DNA of 64,000 nt from Euryodendron excelsum (Eukaryota; Streptophyta; Magnoliopsida; Ericales; Pentaphylacaceae): contig CM065378.1 in the NCBI GenBank assembly GCA_033060915.1, positions 53,506,001-53,570,000 on the forward strand. Direction: 5' to 3'. The position numbers and the translations under genes were made by a program. Position 1 is the stretch's first letter; every line of letters starts with the position of its first letter. The notes beneath the pieces are model-generated. The model made no database searches and was not told the origin of the DNA. It worked only from the letters and a program-made list of their open reading frames with translations. Of this stretch, positions 59,924 to 64,000 are shown piece after piece.

Positions 59924-60993
59924 CTAAGTTAACAACCTCATAATGTAACAAAGTTTATCCTCCTCAGATAAGCTACTGAATATGTTTACCCTTTGGGCAC
60001 TTGCCACGATGATATCCAAAGTAGCCAACCTATCATCAGGACCAATAGGCAGCTTAAGGAGCTCCGCATTGATTGCCCTCCTTACATTTGAAAGGTCATG
60101 ATTGTAGTTCATCCAATAACTAATAAACTCCAACTGAGTTGTGCCCCGCTCCAGATAAAATCCCAACTTATCGGCAAAATTAGCCAAGCCACAAACTATG
60201 GCATCAGTAGCCCTGGCCCTCTTTTTCTTTCCTTTCTCACTGTTACCAGAGTTAGGGTTTGTCGCTGATATTGAAAAGTCCGTGTTTACTTTTGTACACC
60301 TAACTCCTTCACTGTCAAGTGGCATCTCATTGTTATTGTCATCCTCTTTTTCTATGTTTACCTTAGCATTTACAGGGCCTTTAGCGAACTCTCCTGTGGC
60401 TCTATCCTTTCCAAATATGATGCACCAATCATCATAGAATGGAATCTATTTGTTTCTTAAGTTTTTCAATTCCGTGTCCATCTACAGCAAAAAAATGTCA
60501 CAATCATCAAGGAATAAGTTATACAACTTGCATACCCATATTATAAGCTCAAATAAATTGAACACTCATTTTACCTTGCATAGCTCCTCCCAAAGTTTTC
60601 ATCTATAATCTCCAACATTTTATCCCTATCACTCTAGCCAATTCCTGATTTTCCAAGAACCGAAAACAAGTTGCCATAGGTTTTTTTCCACTTTTTTATT
60701 TTGCTCTCTATGTATGGATTGGCTCGAAGTTCAGTGCCAGGAAGTGCTCTCAAGAGTTTTCGCTCAAGGACTTGCAAATAAACAAAGCGAAATGTGTTGT
60801 TATCAACTTTCCAACCTTCGGTAACAATGTCTTTGAGGGCATTAACAAACACCTCCTCCTCTTTTCGTGTCCAACTCTGCCTAGTTTTTGATGAACTTAT
60901 ACCATTGCCCTTGTCCTTTTGGGAACCACTGGTTACATTACTATCCATTCCTAAACGTATTAGCTGCAAAAGTTTTTCATCAAACAACGACAA
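59924..60993 (-). pseudogene. Myb/SANT-like protein of a PIF/Harbinger element, broken
   Basis: Harbinger elements carry a second ORF whose Myb/SANT-like domain binds DNA and helps the transposase reach the nucleus. Exon 1 (60575-60993) shows RQSWTRKEEEVFVNALKDIV, KVDNNTFRFVYLQVLERKL and KIKKWKKTYGNLFSVLGKSG, with a TAG where Trp is expected before SDRDKMLE. A donor follows at 60574. Exon 2 (59924-60481, acceptor CTGTAG) shows IPFYDDWCIIFGKDRATGE after a stop in place of Gln, a Lys/Arg-rich nuclear-type stretch (KGKKKRARA), and a helical C-terminus ending MRLLT. The exons do not join in one frame as they stand. Confidence 0.82.
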
Positions 60994-61211
60994 TCAAATT
61001 TGGAAGCAATATATTATGGAACAATATATTTGAAGCAGTAATCATCAAGTGAAGCTACACTAATGAAGTTGTTAAGAGAGACAATAAAAGCTAATCCTTA
61101 AAACAAATGTCCCCAAACTTAGAAAACATAATGTAATCAATAAAAAACTTAAACCATCCATACACAACCAAACTTAAAACAAATGTTCATCAACCCATTG
61201 AAATGCCTAAC

Positions 61212-62594
61212 TTAATGTGGACCCCTATTAGCAATAAATTCGTTATACATCTGCATTACTATGGCATCTCTCCACTTAGTCTACTGATTTGACGTCTCAA
61301 CCACGTCAATGTATTCATCCCCCACGCTATTAAGAGTTTGTGCTTGTGTGTTGATATTCTCAAGAGGATCCTTAGCCATATAACATCTAATAAAGTTGTG
61401 TAACAGGCAAAAGCTATAATAATCGAATATTAGGTCTTAATGGGAAAATAAGATGAACTTTGGAGGATTACCTATCTCATTTTCAACAACCCAAAACTTC
61501 TCTCTACGACATTCCTGGCAGATGCATGTTTCATGTTAAAATGTTCTTGGTAATTAGAGGGCACAACACTGTTTCCCCAAACAGAAAGATGGTATCGTTG
61601 TCCTCTATACGTTGCTAAGAAGCCTTCACAATTCTTGTAACCACCATCAACAAGGTAGTACTAACCTGGATTGCACTATATAATATTAGTTATTGGTTCA
61701 AGCTCAAACAAGAACGTTATAACAATATATTATGTGTCGAAGTCTCTTACCAATTGGAGCCTGAAACCATTTGGCCTGGTTACTGCATCCCTCAAAACCC
61801 TGCCATTAGCAGCCCGGTAAGACATATATAAAATTCATGTCTTTGTTACAAACACCTAACACATTAGTAGCAATCTCACCTTTTCAAGTTCTATATCTAG
61901 ACGCAATGACGTTACTAACATGAACTCTAACATAAGTGCCATCTAATGCTTCGAGACAGTTCCATATACAAAAAAGAAGGTGGTTTATTAATCATTACAG
62001 GATTACAAACTATGACATATATGTAATAATGTACAAGTATGAATTACCTGGAACCAATTCCATCTAGGGTCAGTTCAGCCTTCAGTAATTGGTTCAGGTG
62101 CAACAAGCAAATCACGTTGACAACGCAAAATAGCTTTAAGCACCACATTGAAATACCTTCTGACTATTTGGCCTGACCTAAAAAAATCATGTTTGACAGT
62201 TCTATTTTTTTTTTTTTTTTTTGTGGTGTTCCAAAACTTTAAAAAATATTGCAACATTTTCTTCCAACATCACATGTTTTGAGTGTTAAACACCTTTGCT
62301 TTGAACCAAATTGCACAATCTCATGAAAGCCCTACGATCCATACAGAGTTGCTCAACGCATGTTTTATCCGATCTTCTAACTAATCGATTGATGGAATCA
62401 ATTTGTTGCTGAAGTATATTGAGACTTCTATCAAGGGATTGGTTAGAGCATAAGTACCTTTCATAGTACCTCTCAATAACAACACTTACTACAGCCTAAA
62501 CTATCCCAATCAATGTGGACATTTGCTCTAAATTTTGTTAAATAGCCACGAATCCCTCCATCTCCTCATTTTCATACTCCATATCATTATCCAT
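61212..62594 (-). pseudogene. PIF/Harbinger transposase, HARBI1-like, broken
   Basis: Minus-strand blocks follow the HARBI1-like nuclease order. The start MDNDMEYENEEMEGF at 62594 leads to an HTH-type region (RRSDKTCVEQLCMDRRAF, RLCNLVQSKGV). HDFFRSGQIVRRYFNVVLKA and DPRWNWF follow, then NCLEALDGTYVRVHV with the first catalytic Asp. Next come KGEIATNVLGVCNKDMNF, YYLVDGGYKNCEGFLATYRG with the second Asp, and HASARNVVERSFGLLKMR with the Glu region. It ends WRDAIVMQMYNEFIANRGPH at the TAA 61212. Several stops and frameshifts break the frame, so the copy is dead. The terminal inverted repeats were not resolved. Confidence 0.88.
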
Positions 62595-63785
62595 TTAAGT
62601 ACAACAACAAATGAAATAGAATGCATATTAAGTATGTATATATATTAGCACACACCAGAGGAAAAGCAGCCAAGCCATGCAATATGTTTGAAGATACAGG
62701 CAAAAAACATTTGACATGTATAAATTATATAAACAAAATGATGCCACAACAAAATTCTTGATAAACTACAAAACAAATCTCACTGTGTTGGCACCAGATA
62801 ATGAAAAGTGCAGATCCTGAATCTGTAAATCTGTTGGCCCATGGGATAAACCAACGTATGGATAATACATAAAATAAAAATAAAAATGTTAGCTAATACA
62901 TCAGTACACATATAAACTACAAAAATGTTTCATAAAAGCCTAAAAATTCTACAAGAATCTCTAGATCAACAAGGTATCACATAAGAAATTAGCAAAAAAA
63001 AGGTCCCAAATGGTTATCTAATTTCTAAAGTAACCTAGAGCAAAATAAGTACCACCATCGTAAAGAGGAGTTCGACATTGGGTTTTAGAAGAAAAGCCCT
63101 AAACATTCCCAAGTAATTGCTGCAGGTTTGAAACGGTTGAAAACTTATGGCATGAGTAGCATCACATACAATAAAATGTGGATCATCACCATGTAGTGAA
63201 AACCATTTTATAGAGCCAAACCACATATCTGAGCAGAGGACTGTAAGAAGAATGGAGTTTCGTTTTTTTGCAGATTGATAGGCTGGACTATGTGCCATGA
63301 CATTGCAACACTGTGAGAGAGAGGAAAAAGAAATCTTGCTTGCTTCGATGCTGCAGATGCAGGCGAAGTCATCGTAGATGGAGGACAAGAACCTAAGGTA
63401 GGGATTGGCTTTTCCACCAAATGGAGGCAAAGAACATTTCTCAATTTTGGGATGGGCTGGAGATATTTGTTTATAGGGCAAATGGGTAGTTTTGTAATTT
63501 CTCTGCATAGTCCAGAGCCCTCTTTATCCTTGGATTAACAAACCCACCCCCCCCCCCCCCCCCCCCCCAAAGACTAACTAGGCCCCCGTATGGGGTGTTA
63601 ATAGTCCAGAGTGGATTCCTAGTCCGACCCATTTTTTGTCACCAAACGCTGGATTGGCCCGGACACATAGTCCAATCTGGCTTTAGGCCACAAATCAAAC
63701 GTGCCGTTAGGGAAAAAACTGTCAAAAGGCTATAAAAAGCAGGGGCAGAACCGTCAAGAATGGGACAAAAAGCTAAACGAAAAAC
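62595..63785 (-). other. Upstream part of Harbinger unit and Helitron 5' region
   Basis: A 157-codon minus frame at 63035-63508 has no recognisable domain. A C22 run lies at 63547-63568. The stretch 63.60-63.71 kb read on the minus strand (GGCACGTTTGATTTGTGG, then ATTGGACTA words) looks like a Harbinger-type terminal region, but a matching left end was not found with confidence. Confidence 0.4.
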
Positions 63786-63823
63786 TTACTGTTCACCGGC
63801 TCTCTTTTAGTATAGTAAAGAGA
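63786..63823 (-). other. Helitron 5' terminus
   Basis: TCTCTTTACTATACTAAAAG then AGAGCCGGTGAACAGTAAG on the minus strand, preceded by A at 63824. The TC start, A/T-rich lead and GTGAACAGT word are typical of plant Helitron 5' ends. Confidence 0.7.
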
Positions 63824-64000
63824 TATGAAAATAAATAAAAATAACAAACATAGTGATAGTTTAGAAACCAATTATGAAGTGAATAAACCATTTTGTCTAC
63901 TCAGCCTTTCAATAATTCACTTATACATACAAGAGAAATAGTGTATACAACCACCAAGCATGTGTGCATATACATATAGAATCGCACAAGAACTGCCAAG
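63824..64000. other. AT-rich flank at the right edge
   Basis: Nothing recognisable. Confidence 0.5.

Larger units (their letters stand above)
50942..63823 (-). mobile_element. Candidate non-autonomous Helitron carrying gene fragments (12.9 kb)
   Basis: On the minus strand the element begins TCTCTTTACTATACTAAAAG followed by AGAGCCGGTGAACAGT, a typical plant Helitron 5' end, preceded by A. It ends with hairpin CTCGTGCcttGCACGGG, eight bases, then CTAG followed by T, as expected for insertion between A and T. No Rep/helicase sequence is seen inside, so it would depend on another copy. It holds a first exon of an ADP-glucose pyrophosphorylase gene, a possible B3 exon, internal duplications and a decayed Harbinger unit, nearly all read from the same strand. 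Rolling-circle Helitrons are known to pick up gene fragments with introns. The two ends could belong to different Helitrons, which is the main doubt. Confidence 0.6.

Noticed and set aside
63035..63508. 157-codon minus-strand frame
   Set aside because: No family resemblance or splice pattern was recognised; it lies in the upstream region of a dead Harbinger unit, so it is mentioned but not called a gene.
58312..63706. Exact terminal inverted repeats of the Harbinger unit
   Set aside because: GGGCGGGTGTGATTTCC at 58.31 kb only weakly matches the minus-strand GGCACGTTTGATTTGTGG at 63.71 kb, and no convincing 3-bp target duplication was seen.

Overview
The window is nuclear DNA of a flowering plant, most likely a woody eudicot. 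The evidence is GT-AG introns, one ordinary plant gene (UBP26) and a dense nest of plant-type transposons. I cannot name the species. Only one host gene looks functional. Nearly everything else is transposon sequence, most of it broken by stops and frameshifts.

Layout. (1) 222-2905, minus: the first three coding exons (312 codons) of a UBP26-type ubiquitin-specific protease, running off the left edge, with its 5' leader and promoter to about 3.56 kb. (2) 3.56-10.3 kb: AT-rich spacer holding a decayed hAT transposase (5.94-8.17 kb). (3) 10,314-43,834: a nested stack. The outer layer is a minus-strand, non-coding Tat/Ogre-like LTR retrotransposon with LTRs over 5 kb, a tRNA-Arg-type primer site and a tandem-repeat 3' UTR. 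Inserted into its interior is a complete 13.5 kb minus-strand Athila-type Ty3 element (17,793-31,322) flanked by perfect GAAGT duplications. Inserted into its 5' LTR is a plus-strand solo LTR of a related family (38,408-42,973). (4) 43,835-47,626: a decayed Athila-like LTR fragment, then a plus-strand Tat/Ogre LTR fragment. (5) 47.6-50.9 kb: spacer with an 80-bp tandem array. (6) 50,942-63,823, minus: a candidate 12.9 kb non-autonomous Helitron, recognised by a 5' TC end and a 3' hairpin plus CTAG end.

Inside the candidate Helitron are exon 1 of an ADP-glucose pyrophosphorylase large-subunit gene, a possible terminal exon of a B3-domain gene, several internal duplications, and a decayed PIF/Harbinger unit (HARBI1-like transposase and Myb/SANT-like protein) next to a broken RNase H1 hybrid-binding-domain gene.

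The two observations I rate highest are this candidate gene-fragment-carrying Helitron, and a cluster of GTTCGAAC palindromes in the Athila U3 just upstream of its TATA box that recurs in the spacer between pol and the 3' ORF. Insertion order can be read directly: the Tat/Ogre LTRs are the most diverged, the solo LTR has an eroded target duplication, and the Athila element is younger with intact target duplications.
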